Notes: generated by a model from the letters alone, not told the origin. 64,000 bases of DNA from Hufsiella arboris (GCF_009834875.1 NZ_WVHT01000011.1:1-64000); one strand, 5' to 3'; shown: positions 17,786-27,301, numbered from the stretch's first letter. Program-made: numbers and translations.

Positions 17786-20700
17786 TTAGAATGTAACCTT
17801 CAGGTTTAATCCGTATTGTCGTGTCGATGGCAACTGTCCTCCTTCCGTCCAAACGTTCTCCAGTTCGGATGGATCAACACCCCATTTTTTTCCGGGTGCG
17901 GCAATCAGCCAGGCATTTCCAACGAAGACGCCCAGGTTGGCATTTTTAACGGCATTGCCGAACAGGGCTTTAGGAAGATTGTAGCCAATGCGGACGTCGC
18001 GCAGTTTCAGGTATGAGGCGTCTACGATGAAATTATGAGCGTCGGCCTGCATAATATTGCTGTAATATCTTCTTGCCGAAACGTAGATGGTAGTTGGCTC
18101 GCCGGCCGTATTAACGCCATCCACCCTAACACCGCCGCCATTATCAGGAAATTCGCGAATGTCGTTTCCCTTGTCGTTCACGCCGACGGTATATGCCGAC
18201 AGACCCGAACCAAGATTGAACTGCTTGGTGGACGAAAAGAAGTTTCCGCCTTTCTGGAAATCGAGTGAAAATGCCAGATCCAGGTTTTTGTACCTGAATG
18301 CGTTAACGAATCCCCCGGTCCAGTCGGGCAATACCTGTGCGATTTTGTTGTTGGTGGTATAGGCTGCATTTCCGCTGGCGGAAGAAAATACAAGGCGCCC
18401 CTGGTCGTCGCGCTTCCATTCGCGGCCAACAATAGTACCCCATTGCTCACCGACAAAATGGTACAAATACGTGTCATTCCAGCTGTTTCCATATAGGTAT
18501 GAATCTTTGCCGTTAGCCAATTCTTTTACAACAGATGTATTTTTCGCGAAATTGAGCGTAACATCCCAGTTGAAATTTTTGGATTTAAGCGGCGTTGCGT
18601 TAAGACTAAGTTCCCACCCTTTGCGTTGGATGTTGCCGGCATTTACCTGCGCTGAAGAATAACCGGTTGTCGACGGGATATCGAGACTGATAATCTGGTT
18701 GATATTGTTGTCGACATAATAAGCGAAATCCAGGCCAAAGCGATTAAAGAAACGCAACTCGGATCCAACTTCCCATGATTTGGTTAGAGCTGGTTTTACT
18801 TTGCCGGAGCGGTATTGGTTACCAATTTCAAAAGAGGCGTCACTTCCATAGGTTGATCCGTTATTAATGGCGATGCGTACCTGGTTAAAGCCCAAATCAG
18901 AACCTACCTGCGCATAAGATCCTCTGATTTTTGCAAAGGATAATACCCTGCGAACGTTTGCTCCCAGCAATTCAGAAAACACGAAGCTGGATGAAACTGA
19001 AGGGTAGAGATAGGAATTGTTATCCTTTGGCAGGGTAGACGACCAGTCGTTACGTAGCGTCCCGTCAAGGTACAGGAAGTTTTTGTACCCGAAAGACACA
19101 CGGCCGTAAACGCTTCTTACGTTTCGGTTATCCACCGTTTTAATAGTATTCGGCCGGGCGATGGAAGCGCTAATATCAAAATAGTTTGGCGCCGATAACC
19201 CCCCGGCGGTGCTGTTTTCAAGCAGCTCGAAACGGCTTCTGCGCAAGTTTCCGCCAATGAAGCCATTGAGGCTGAGTTCACCAAACGATTTTTTAAAATT
19301 CAGGTTCGCCTCGTAGTTTGTTTCCGTATCAAAATACTGATGATAAGAATAGGCATCGAGCTGTAAACCGCCGGTTGCCATGCGGAAATCGCCGTTACCG
19401 GTATTTGAGTTTAGTCTCGCATAAGCGGTGATATTGAAAATATCGTTTAGTTTATAATTCAGTCCCAGGTTCCCCGTTAAGAGATTAGTTTTTGCCGTCT
19501 GATAATTTTCGTCAACAACAAACCATGGGCTATCCCAATAGGCGGGATGCGTAATTTCGTTCAGATCGCCGGAAGTGTTGGGTGAATTAATATTCCAGGA
19601 AGTAACACCGCCGGATGGTGTACGATAATTTTTGAGCAGGTCAAGATCGAGCTGCCGCTGAAACCACTGATTAAAATTCTGAGTTACATTCAAACCGTCA
19701 TTACGATATCCCTCAAAAGGCTGGCCCTTCAGGTTGTTGTTTGTAAAAGCCAGGTCGGTGCTTACCGTAAAGTTTTTAGATATGTCGTAATTACCATTTA
19801 CAGCGATCTGATTTTGTTTGCGGTTGGCGCCCGGCTGTACAAGGTTTCGGTATTGATTTGAATAAGCGAGCCTGTACCGGTACTTATCGCCGCCTCCCCG
19901 TATTGCCACGCTGTTATTAAGATTTGTGCCTGACTGAAAGAAATTCTTCACGTTATCCGGGTTAGCAACCAGCGCAGTAGTCTTTCCAAACCCATCTCCC
20001 TCATACCAGGAATAATACGGACGATATTGCTGCCCGTTCATTTTTGGTCCCCAGCTCTCATCGTAATCGTACTGAAGCATGCGCTGGCCATCAAATGTTG
20101 CCCACTCAGCCGGGTGAATGGACGGATCGTAATGGAAAAGCGGAAAGCCTTCGTTATCCAATGGGTTGCCGCTGGATGCTGCCTGCGCTGTACTGGTATA
20201 GGCCGATTTGAAACCTCCGGCATACTCATTTTGATATTTCGGCATCAGCGAGATGTTTTCGAAAGTTGCACCAAGATTAAATTCAACAGCAGGCGGGCCT
20301 GACATCGCGCCTTTTTTGGACGTTATAACGACCACGCCGTACTGGGCGCGGTTACCGTAAAGCGCGGTAGCCGAAGCGCCTTTAAGCACAGACACAGATT
20401 CCACATTTTCCATAATGACATTGGCAGGATTTGTCGGGGTGCCATCCACTATATACAAGGGATTGTCGCTGCTGGCGAAAGAGGTGATACCACTCGATGT
20501 AGCGGCGCGGGTATTTGCGCCCAGGGAGGCGACCGTTCCATTGCCGCCGCCCGGTGTGGCACTCAATGATCCTACGCCACGAATCACAATGTTGGCGTTG
20601 TCAAAACTGGAACTTGGCGATCCTACAAGTTGAACACCGGCTACCTTACCTGCCAGCGACGCATTAATATCCACAGATTTTGCAAACGTCAGGTTGTCGC

Positions 20701-21082
20701 CTTTCACTTCCTGAACTGCGTAGCCAATGGATTTCTTCTCCCGCGAAACACCCAGCGCTGTTACAACAACTTCACCTAATTGCTTAGAATCGGGATCGAG
20801 TCGGATAGTTAAGGCGCTTTTGCCGGCGACGAGAATTTCCTGGCTGGCATAACCGATAAACGAGATGACAAGTGTGCCGTTATCGGGTACAGGGATGGAA
20901 AATTTTCCGTTCGAATCAGAAAGGGTTCCGATTGAGCTGCCTTTGATCTTAACGCTCGCCCCGGGTACCGGCGCACCATCATCGGATGCCGTAATGACAC
21001 CTGTAACTGATCGTGTTTGGGCAATAACCGTGTTTACGAACAAGTACAGCACCACTAAGCCTGGTAGTAGTTTTTTTTTCAT
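17786..21082 (-). CDS. SusC/RagA-family TonB-linked outer-membrane transporter
   Basis: A 1098-aa protein: signal peptide (ending in VNTVIAQ), carboxypeptidase-regulatory-like domain at about 24-100 (VTGVITASDDGAPVPGASVK), the LGEVVVTALG motif in the TonB-box position, a plug domain (ASLAGKVAGVQLVGSP, DNPLYIVDGTP, VLKGASATALYGNRA) and a 22-strand-type barrel ending in YGLNLKVTF. It imports a substrate captured by the SusD partner encoded 10 bp downstream. Upstream is a divergent region shared with a sensor kinase on the plus strand. I did not find a clear -33/-7 pair for it. Confidence 0.95.
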   Translation of the reverse strand: MKKKLLPGLVVLYLFVNTVIAQTRSVTGVITASDDGAPVPGASVKIKGSSIGTLSDSNGKFSIPVPDNGTLVISFIGYASQEILVAGKSALTIRLDPDSKQLGEVVVTALGVSREKKSIGYAVQEVKGDNLTFAKSVDINASLAGKVAGVQLVGSPSSSFDNANIVIRGVGSLSATPGGGNGTVASLGANTRAATSSGITSFASSDNPLYIVDGTPTNPANVIMENVESVSVLKGASATALYGNRAQYGVVVITSKKGAMSGPPAVEFNLGATFENISLMPKYQNEYAGGFKSAYTSTAQAASSGNPLDNEGFPLFHYDPSIHPAEWATFDGQRMLQYDYDESWGPKMNGQQYRPYYSWYEGDGFGKTTALVANPDNVKNFFQSGTNLNNSVAIRGGGDKYRYRLAYSNQYRNLVQPGANRKQNQIAVNGNYDISKNFTVSTDLAFTNNNLKGQPFEGYRNDGLNVTQNFNQWFQRQLDLDLLKNYRTPSGGVTSWNINSPNTSGDLNEITHPAYWDSPWFVVDENYQTAKTNLLTGNLGLNYKLNDIFNITAYARLNSNTGNGDFRMATGGLQLDAYSYHQYFDTETNYEANLNFKKSFGELSLNGFIGGNLRRSRFELLENSTAGGLSAPNYFDISASIARPNTIKTVDNRNVRSVYGRVSFGYKNFLYLDGTLRNDWSSTLPKDNNSYLYPSVSSSFVFSELLGANVRRVLSFAKIRGSYAQVGSDLGFNQVRIAINNGSTYGSDASFEIGNQYRSGKVKPALTKSWEVGSELRFFNRFGLDFAYYVDNNINQIISLDIPSTTGYSSAQVNAGNIQRKGWELSLNATPLKSKNFNWDVTLNFAKNTSVVKELANGKDSYLYGNSWNDTYLYHFVGEQWGTIVGREWKRDDQGRLVFSSASGNAAYTTNNKIAQVLPDWTGGFVNAFRYKNLDLAFSLDFQKGGNFFSSTKQFNLGSGLSAYTVGVNDKGNDIREFPDNGGGVRVDGVNTAGEPTTIYVSARRYYSNIMQADAHNFIVDASYLKLRDVRIGYNLPKALFGNAVKNANLGVFVGNAWLIAAPGKKWGVDPSELENVWTEGGQLPSTRQYGLNLKVTF

Positions 21083-21229
21083 GAGTTTAAATTTTAGTGA
21101 TAATCATCTCCACCATTTTGAGAGTCGTTCAACCCGCAAATTAGCCCTGCAGGCATAGTTCAAAATGTGCGAAAGCCACCATTTATTGCTATGTGTCAGT
21201 TAGTTAGATTTTGGCTGTAGATGTCGTTA

Positions 21230-21291
21230 GTCTGCAAAAAAATGCCTTATGTCGATGAATAAGGTGCGAAAAGAGCTGCCGGTTATATTTG
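21230..21291 (+). promoter_or_regulatory. Candidate LytTR-type operator and -7 element upstream of the TPR kinase
   Basis: The 28-bp segment 21230-21257 (GTCTGCAAAAAAATGC followed by CTTATGTCGATG) is 20/28 identical without gaps to a segment at 24733. A TATATTTG -7 element lies at 21284-21291, 26 bp after the motif, but no TTTG is found at -33, which suits an activator-dependent promoter. Transcription would start near 21295, 29 nt before the ATG. Confidence 0.45.
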
Positions 21292-21323
21292 TTAACTGAA
21301 TCATTGTTAGCCCTTAACTTGTC

Positions 21324-23174
21324 ATGAGCCTGTTTATACGCTGTATTTTTTGCCTGGCGATCGTGTCGGGCTGCTGTGTTACTGTTGTTCGCGCCGAAAC
21401 GCAAAGCCCCCGTTGGCTATCGGACACAGCGCAGGTAACACGGCTTTTGGGAATTGCCGGAAAAAAAACCGGTATCGGGGAAACTGATTCGGCAGAATAT
21501 TATATCCGTAAGGCAGGGAAACTCGCCGCCGGAATCAAGTCGCCAAAGTCACAGATAAAGTACTTTGCCTACTACGCGAATTTCTTATTTGACCGGCTAC
21601 GATACCAGGAAGCGCTGGATGTTAGTAAGGAACAATTGAAAGTGAGCAGGCAGGTAAACGATTTGAAAAGTGCCGCCAATGCTTATAATAATATGGCCAT
21701 CCAATATGGCTCGCTGGGGCAGCTGGAAACTGCTTCGAAATGTTTAATCCAGGCTTTGAAAATTTCCGAACAGACGCACGACCTGCTTAATCAGCGGAAG
21801 TTTTATAATAACCTCGCAACTATTTTCCTGGATCTGAACGATCAAAAAAATAGCCTGTTTTACGCCAGCAAAAGTTACGAGCTGGCCAGAAAGCTAAAGG
21901 ATACCATGCAATTGGCGCGCAGTTTAACCAATCTCGCGTTAAGCGAAGTTATCAGCGGACGTTATGACCGGGCTATCAGCTACCAGCAACTTCAGCTCGA
22001 CATTGCCAAACGAAAAGGCTACTACGACCTGGTTATGGATGCCAGCGTTAACCTGGGTGAAACCTATATCCGCAAAAAAGAATATCCAAAGGCTCTTGCT
22101 CAGTTTGCTGAAGCTGAAAAAGTACTTCAGAAAAATCCGGACGAAGACTACAAAATGTATATTCATAACGGATTCGCTTCAGCTTATTATCATCTCGGCA
22201 ACTACCGGCTGGCAAAAGCACATCTTGACAGGATGTTTGAACAGGCTAAAATGTATATGCCTAAGATCGATCTGAAAAACCTGTACCGTTTGGCTGCCGA
22301 AATACACGAAAAGTTAAATGACCCGGAAAAGGGACTTGCACTATGGAAAAAATATAATGACCTCAACGATTCGATCATCAGTGCAAATACGCAAAAGGCA
22401 ATACACGAAGCGGAGATCCGGTATCAAACCAATGTCAAGGAAAAAGCGATTGCCCAGCAGAAACTCCTGATAAGTAACAAGAACCTGGAAATTCAAAAGA
22501 AAGATCAATATATCCTGGTTTCAATTATGATCATTGTATTGCTACTGAGTATTTCAGTGATCATCTTCCTGATCTATAAAAATAAAAACCAGGTTGTTCA
22601 GCTCAGTTTGCTGAAAGCCCAGATACATCCGCATTTTTTGTTTAATACCCTGAATAACCTGTATGCCTTAAGTCTCAGTAAATCGGATGAATCGCCAGCG
22701 GTGATCATGGGCTTAAGTAAAATTCTGCGTTATATGCTCTATGAGTGTAACGCGCCGAAAGTAAGCCTGCAAAAGGAAATTGATATTATCGAACAATATA
22801 TTTCACTGGAAAAGATCAGGTATCACAATCGCCTGGAAGTGAACATGGATATTAACGGCGACCTGGAAAGTCAGCAAATTACACCCCTGCTTATTCTGCC
22901 GCTGGTTGAAAACGCGTTTAAACATGGCATCAGTAAACTGGTTGATAACGGCTGGATAAAAATTGAAACGCAATTAAAACAGAGCAAACTCATTTTTAAG
23001 ATCTCTAACAACAAACTGGCGGAAGCTGAATTTAAAGAGAAACAATCGCGTTTTGGCAATATCGGTTTATTGAACATCAAGCGACGGCTGAAAATTCTTT
23101 ACCGCGGGCGGCATCAATTGAGAATTATTGACGAGGATGAGCTGTTTATGGTTATTATGAAGATCAGCTTGTAA
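21324..23174 (+). CDS. TPR-containing LytS-type sensor histidine kinase
   Basis: A 616-aa protein with signal sequence, a periplasmic region of about six TPR units (residues 60-365; AYNNMAIQYGSLGQLETASK, NLATIFLDLNDQKNS), a membrane helix at about 396-417 and a cytoplasmic His_kinase domain. The phosphoacceptor motif is QIHPHFLFNTLNNLY with H435/H437; the N-box is LPLVENAFKHG and the G-box NIGLLNIKRRL. The kinase half is very close to that of the LytS kinase at 24809. No response regulator is adjacent, so it probably signals through the LytTR regulator at 25902. It is divergent from the SusC/SusD pair and may sense peptides or glycans imported by it. Confidence 0.9.
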   Translation: MSLFIRCIFCLAIVSGCCVTVVRAETQSPRWLSDTAQVTRLLGIAGKKTGIGETDSAEYYIRKAGKLAAGIKSPKSQIKYFAYYANFLFDRLRYQEALDVSKEQLKVSRQVNDLKSAANAYNNMAIQYGSLGQLETASKCLIQALKISEQTHDLLNQRKFYNNLATIFLDLNDQKNSLFYASKSYELARKLKDTMQLARSLTNLALSEVISGRYDRAISYQQLQLDIAKRKGYYDLVMDASVNLGETYIRKKEYPKALAQFAEAEKVLQKNPDEDYKMYIHNGFASAYYHLGNYRLAKAHLDRMFEQAKMYMPKIDLKNLYRLAAEIHEKLNDPEKGLALWKKYNDLNDSIISANTQKAIHEAEIRYQTNVKEKAIAQQKLLISNKNLEIQKKDQYILVSIMIIVLLLSISVIIFLIYKNKNQVVQLSLLKAQIHPHFLFNTLNNLYALSLSKSDESPAVIMGLSKILRYMLYECNAPKVSLQKEIDIIEQYISLEKIRYHNRLEVNMDINGDLESQQITPLLILPLVENAFKHGISKLVDNGWIKIETQLKQSKLIFKISNNKLAEAEFKEKQSRFGNIGLLNIKRRLKILYRGRHQLRIIDEDELFMVIMKISL

Positions 23175-23189
23175 GGGATCTGCCAGCAC

Positions 23190-23237
23190 TATAAAAAAAA
23201 ATAGCAAGTAACCCTCGCGGTACTTGCTATTCCTTTT
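23190..23237. terminator. Bidirectional rho-independent terminator
   Basis: ATAGCAAGTA and TACTTGCTAT form a 10-bp perfect stem (extended by CC/GG across one unpaired A) around a CTCGC loop. An A run precedes the stem and CCTTTTT follows, so it can act on both strands. It lies between convergent genes: the TPR kinase (+) and the AraC regulator (-). Confidence 0.8.
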
Positions 23238-23339
23238 TAATCATTAACAACAGAATTAGCGTATGAAGTTTACTGCTGATGAATCAAATTTACGTTGCTT
23301 CCCGGTGAATAAATGTGCGGTGATCACCAATTAACAAAT

Positions 23340-24218
23340 TCAAAGGGCGGCATACAAGCGGGCCATCCTGTATTTAAGGGGTGTTACAGCAAACCGGCTT
23401 TTAAACAAACGGATGAATGCACTGCTGCATTCGAAGCCAATCTCAGCGACAATTTCTGAAATAGGAAGTTTGGTTTGACGTAAAAAATACTTCGCCTGGT
23501 CCAGCCGTACCTGGGTTAGAAACTGGTGTGGCGACAGCTGATAGGCTTCCTTAAAAGTCCGTAAAAAATGATTAACAGACAGGCAGGAGTTTCGGGCGAT
23601 TTCTTCAACCGAAAGTTGCTTGTTATAGTTGGTCCGCATAAACTCCTTGGCGAGCATTAAACGTTTGAATATTTCATCCCGGGTTTGCCGTTTAACGCAT
23701 GTTAATCCTTGCCGGCATTTGAAAATCTCTTTATTGCATATTTTGTGTTGATTGATAAGGCAGTGATGCAGATAATCGTTTATCAGCAGCTCATCCGGCG
23801 ATCCGTTGACGATCTTATTCTTCAGATGCATTACCGTATACCATAAGTCGCCCTTGAGCGGGTAAAGCGATTCAACAAATTGAGGAGTTTGAAAATCATT
23901 AAACGGCTCATCCAACAGTCTGTCGTCTCCGCTAACTGACGACCGGTAAAAATCGCTCAGAAAGCTTTCTGAGTAGCAAATAGAGAATGTATAAGTTGGA
24001 TAAACGGCAGCACCCAGGTTTTGAAATTCGCTTCCCTGATTTACCGCCAGGAAACTGCCGGAGTGAATACTTAGCTTCCTTTTATTCAGCAGGCAGTCTT
24101 CCTTTCCGGTGAGTGTAATTTTCAGTTGATAATCTGTTTTATGTTGGTAATTACCATTTATACGCGTGCTGCCGATTATCAGCTTATTGTTATTGCTAAG
24201 TTCTTTAAAAAAGTACAT
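23340..24218 (-). CDS. AraC-family transcriptional regulator
   Basis: A 292-aa protein with a C-terminal double helix-turn-helix domain at about 185-290: VEEIARNSCLSVNHFLRTFK, then AYQLSPHQFLTQVRLDQA and ISEIVAEIGFECSSAFIRLF, with the closing GVTPLKYR-like VTPLKYRMARL. The N-terminal 180 aa are a weak cupin-like ligand or dimerisation domain (LSIHSGSFLAVNQGSEFQ). The gene is 5 bp downstream of the small VOC gene and probably cotranscribed with it. Targets are not evident. Confidence 0.85.
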   Translation of the reverse strand: MYFFKELSNNNKLIIGSTRINGNYQHKTDYQLKITLTGKEDCLLNKRKLSIHSGSFLAVNQGSEFQNLGAAVYPTYTFSICYSESFLSDFYRSSVSGDDRLLDEPFNDFQTPQFVESLYPLKGDLWYTVMHLKNKIVNGSPDELLINDYLHHCLINQHKICNKEIFKCRQGLTCVKRQTRDEIFKRLMLAKEFMRTNYNKQLSVEEIARNSCLSVNHFLRTFKEAYQLSPHQFLTQVRLDQAKYFLRQTKLPISEIVAEIGFECSSAFIRLFKSRFAVTPLKYRMARLYAAL

Positions 24219-24223
24219 GCCGA

Positions 24224-24589
24224 TTAATTTTCTGCGTAGTTCCGTTCCTCAAGCAGCCAATAGACATCGCCCTGCTGGTCGATAAACCTCGCTGCCAGAC
24301 CCCTCGCAGTATAATATGGTTCCGAAATAAACTTCACATTTCTTCGGCGCAGCAGGAAATAGGTTTCAAGGCAATCATTCGTTCGCAAAACAAGTCCGGA
24401 ATCCGGATTCGGTTGTTGGTTCTTTTTCAGGATTATCTGTGATTTACGATCGAACGAAACCAGCGCGATCGCACCATTCATGGAGGCAGGTTTTTCATCC
24501 GAAATAGAGAGTCCTAGATCGAGCAGAAAATCAAGTTTACTGAGCGATCCCCGAACAACTATCATCTGGGGGCTTTTTATTAGATTCAT
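24224..24589 (-). CDS. VOC (glyoxalase/bleomycin-resistance fold) family protein
   Basis: A 121-aa single-domain protein. The pattern PQMIVVRGSLSKLDFLLDLG, ALVSFDRKSQIILKK, VLRTNDCLETYFLLRRRNVK and RFIDQQGDVYWLLEER follows the beta-alpha-beta-beta-beta architecture of VOC proteins, ending in the usual DP.G..W-like segment (here DQQGDVYWL). The metal ligands of glyoxalase I are not obvious, so catalysis is uncertain; many such proteins bind small ligands. It leads a two-gene minus-strand unit with the AraC regulator. Confidence 0.65.
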   Translation of the reverse strand: MNLIKSPQMIVVRGSLSKLDFLLDLGLSISDEKPASMNGAIALVSFDRKSQIILKKNQQPNPDSGLVLRTNDCLETYFLLRRRNVKFISEPYYTARGLAARFIDQQGDVYWLLEERNYAEN

Positions 24590-24732
24590 GGCATTATGTC
24601 TTATCTTAAAACTGGGATAATTAGCGTCTTGGGAAAAGTTGCCATTATATATGCCATGGGATTGAAGACGGACTTAAAATGAGCAAATACAAACGGTAAG
24701 TAGTGTATCACAGATGTTTTTGCATGCCGTTA

Positions 24733-24805
24733 ATCGACGGAAAAATACCGTCTGTCGATGTTACTGCCGGAATGAGTATCTATCGGCGTTCCTTTCTTAT
24801 TTTTG
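24733..24805 (+). promoter_or_regulatory. Candidate LytTR-type operator and -7 element upstream of lytS-like gene
   Basis: The 28 bp at 24733-24760 (ATCGACGGAAAAATACC then GTCTGTCGATG) contain an ATCGAC/GTCGAT inverted repeat and match segments at 21230 and 29051. A perfect TATTTTTG -7 element lies at 24798-24805, 37 bp after the motif, about one helical turn further than in the other two copies. Transcription from it would begin at or next to the ATG at 24809, implying a leaderless mRNA. Confidence 0.45.
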
Positions 24806-24808
24806 GAA

Positions 24809-25900
24809 ATGCAACTAAGCTTAACCGGCTATCGGAGTAAAAATCAGCGAATTATTTATCATGTGCTTTTTTGGCTGATCGTATGGCTTTTGATGACGCT
24901 GGTTTATGCAATTGGCATTCCGGGATATGGGCTGGCCGCACTCATCATCCTGATGTTCCTGCCCATCCACATGTTCAGTTTCTATACAATTGCTTATTTC
25001 GCCACCCCAAGATATTTGTACAAAAAGAAATATGTACAGTTTGTCGTGTTCCTGGTTCTCATGATCACAGTTTCGGCGGTGCTGTTCCGGCTCGGAGAAA
25101 TATTTTTCGCTGATCCGATAATTTACAGGGCGATAAAAAAGATAAAAAATGATTTTGTATGGCACAAATTAGACGGGGATTTCTGGCAGCAATTTTTAAA
25201 CCCGACTTATATTGTTAATTGCATCGAACAAAGTAACCTGGTAGTTTGGGTGGCGCTCGCTTTTAAGTTTATCAAAATGTGGTTCGAGAGAAGGCAGGCC
25301 GCAATGGAAGCGGAACTAAATTTCTTAAAATCGCAGGTCCATCCGCATTTTTTGTTCAACACGCTTAACAATCTTTATTCGCTCACGCTGCAGCAATCGC
25401 CGCAATCGCCGGGGGTTGTGCTAGGTTTATCGGAGATTTTGCGGTATATGCTGTATGAATGTAACTCAGAAACTATCGCGCTGTCTAAAGATGTACAAAT
25501 CCTGGAGAGTTATATCGCACTTGAAAAGATAAGGTATGAGGATCGCATTGATATAACGTTCAGCATAACGGGCGATTTACGTAACAACCAGATCGCTCCG
25601 CTGCTGCTGATGCCCCTAGTGGAAAATGCCTTTAAGCATGGCGCCAGTGAAGAGCTGGAGGAAGCCTGGATAAATATGGATTTGTATGTTAAAAACAACC
25701 AGCTTAAATTTAAGATATCGAACAGCCTGCCCGAACAGTTGACAGAACCGGCTAATACAAAGGGAAAGATCGGGCTGTTAAATCTTAAAAAAAGGCTTGA
25801 TATTTTGTATCCCCAATCGCATGGATTTCGCGTTTTTCGGGCTGATGAGATGTTTGTAGCAATTTTAGAACTCGATCTTAATAAACGTATCGCTGTTTAA
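24809..25900 (+). CDS. LytS-type sensor histidine kinase
   Basis: A 363-aa membrane kinase. I chose the ATG at 24809 over a TTG two codons earlier. The N-terminal half has four predicted membrane helices (IIYHVLFWLIVWLLMTLVYA, GLAALIILMFLPIHMFSFYT, FVVFLVLMITVSAVLF, NLVVWVALAFKFI). The His_kinase motif QVHPHFLFNTLNNLYSL has the histidine at about residue 178; the ATPase carries LPLVENAFKHG-type LMPLVENAFKHG and KIGLLNLKKRLD. The LytTR response regulator begins one base after the stop, so the pair forms one two-component system. There is no separate sensor domain; the signal is probably perceived in the membrane. Confidence 0.93.
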   Translation: MQLSLTGYRSKNQRIIYHVLFWLIVWLLMTLVYAIGIPGYGLAALIILMFLPIHMFSFYTIAYFATPRYLYKKKYVQFVVFLVLMITVSAVLFRLGEIFFADPIIYRAIKKIKNDFVWHKLDGDFWQQFLNPTYIVNCIEQSNLVVWVALAFKFIKMWFERRQAAMEAELNFLKSQVHPHFLFNTLNNLYSLTLQQSPQSPGVVLGLSEILRYMLYECNSETIALSKDVQILESYIALEKIRYEDRIDITFSITGDLRNNQIAPLLLMPLVENAFKHGASEELEEAWINMDLYVKNNQLKFKISNSLPEQLTEPANTKGKIGLLNLKKRLDILYPQSHGFRVFRADEMFVAILELDLNKRIAV

Positions 25901-25901
25901 T

Positions 25902-26624
25902 ATGAAAATCAAAACGTTATTGGTTGACGACGAACCACACGCGCTGGAAGTGATCGAAAACTACCTCCAGAATTTCAGTGAACTTGAAATCGTCACAAAA
26001 TGTAGCAATGCGATACAGGCATTCCAGGTATTGCAGCAAACGCGTGTCGACCTGATGTTTTTAGACATCAAAATGCCTGGCTTATCGGGCACCGATTTGA
26101 TGCGAAGCCTGAAGCATCCGCCAAAGGTAATCTTTACAACTGCTTATCACGATTACGCGGTTGAGGGGTTCGATTTGAATGCCCTGGATTACCTGATGAA
26201 GCCTATCGCTTTCGATCGCTTTTTAAAAGCAATGGACAAAGTATTTGCCACATTCAGTGTAGCAAACAAACAGATAAGTATCGAGGAAAAACCGGCACTC
26301 TCCAATAAGGATGTGTTTCTTTACTTAAAGGTGGAGCGTAAAATGGTAAAGGTAAATGTCAATGATATCTACTGGATGGAAAGTCTGAAAGACTATATTA
26401 AAGTGGTTTTGAAAGACAAAGTGCTTATTTCAAAGCAGAAGATCAGCTTATTGGAAGAGCTGCTGCCGGAAGAAAAATTCGTACGGATCCATCGTTCGTT
26501 CATCGTTTCAATGGATAAAGTGGATAGCTATCATTCTTATTCTGTGGAGATCGGTGGTAAAGAACTGCCTATCGGAAGAAATTATAAAGCCGAATGCCAT
26601 CGCCGCTTTAAAATGGTTTATTAG
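25902..26624 (+). CDS. LytTR-type response regulator
   Basis: A 240-aa response regulator. The receiver domain (1-120) has the acidic pair D9/D10, phospho-acceptor D55 in LMFLDIKMPGLSG, the conserved T in IFTTAYHDYA and K in LMKPI. The LytTR DNA-binding domain occupies about 140-240 (FLYLKVERKMVKV, IYWMESLKDYIKVV, FVRIHRSFIVSMDKV). It begins one base after the LytS kinase gene. It is the only response regulator in the window and a plausible shared partner for the TPR kinase at 21324. The repeated motif at 21230, 24733 and 29051 is a candidate binding site. Confidence 0.95.
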   Translation: MKIKTLLVDDEPHALEVIENYLQNFSELEIVTKCSNAIQAFQVLQQTRVDLMFLDIKMPGLSGTDLMRSLKHPPKVIFTTAYHDYAVEGFDLNALDYLMKPIAFDRFLKAMDKVFATFSVANKQISIEEKPALSNKDVFLYLKVERKMVKVNVNDIYWMESLKDYIKVVLKDKVLISKQKISLLEELLPEEKFVRIHRSFIVSMDKVDSYHSYSVEIGGKELPIGRNYKAECHRRFKMVY

Positions 26625-26652
26625 CAGGAGACATCCGGCAGTTGCCCATATT

Positions 26653-27279
26653 TTAAAATTGCATGCTTTTAATCCCGTTCAGGTTTAAGCTTATAGCAAT
26701 TTTAGGATTAATAAACTGATCATCGGGAAGCGTATCGTCTGAAGCATAAGTAATCCCCCAATCCAGCCGGTTAATTTCGAACTGCGCCTCTATCGTGATC
26801 TTGTTATCAGCCAAATTTATTTTAGCCGGAAATGTAACCGGTTTTGTTTTGCCAAGGATAGTCAGATTACCGTTTATCACATATTGGTCTTGTGTTGGTG
26901 CAGAGGTTACAAAGCTGGCTGAGGTAATAACGAAAGATATCTCGGGATGCAGCGCCATATTGAAAAAATCCGCGGATTGTAAATGATGGATCAGCATATG
27001 TTTCAGCTCGTCGGTAGGCAGATTGTTATTTTGTAAAGAGCTTAGGGGCATGCGAAAGCTGCCCGACCGGATATGCCCTCTTTCATCAGTTTCTATATCG
27101 CTGCCCGAAACCTTTATCGTTCCTTCATTAAAATATCCTGTTTTCAAAAAGCCTTTCCAGCCTGCAACGGAACTGTCGGCCAGCTGATAAACTGCTTTTT
27201 TTGTGTTTTGATGCTTTTTGCAGGAAGTCCCTGAAACAACAGTGATTAGAATTAGAGCAAGTAGTTTTAAGTGTTTCAT
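26653..27279 (-). CDS. YceI-family lipoprotein
   Basis: A 208-aa lipoprotein (lipobox VVSGTSCKK). The mature part is a YceI/LipA-type lipocalin-like barrel: GSFRMPLSSLQNNNL, SADFFNMALHPEISF, and GNLTILGKTKPVTFPAKI, which is the most conserved family segment. YceI proteins bind polyisoprenoids or similar amphiphiles in the periplasm; a specific role is not known. It follows the cupin gene by 22 bp on the same strand and may share its transcript. Confidence 0.88.
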   Translation of the reverse strand: MKHLKLLALILITVVSGTSCKKHQNTKKAVYQLADSSVAGWKGFLKTGYFNEGTIKVSGSDIETDERGHIRSGSFRMPLSSLQNNNLPTDELKHMLIHHLQSADFFNMALHPEISFVITSASFVTSAPTQDQYVINGNLTILGKTKPVTFPAKINLADNKITIEAQFEINRLDWGITYASDDTLPDDQFINPKIAISLNLNGIKSMQF

Positions 27280-27301
27280 TGTATAAAATTTGTATTAGAA
27301 T

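Noticed and set aside
23700-23730. Cysteine-containing stretch in the AraC regulator (CNKEIFKCRQGLTC) as a metal-binding site
   Set aside because: Spacing does not match known zinc or iron-sulphur patterns and the region is a linker before the HTH domain.
24798-24805. TTG at 24803 as the start of the LytS kinase
   Set aside because: An ATG occurs two codons later, and the TTG is part of the -7 element, so the ATG at 24809 is preferred.
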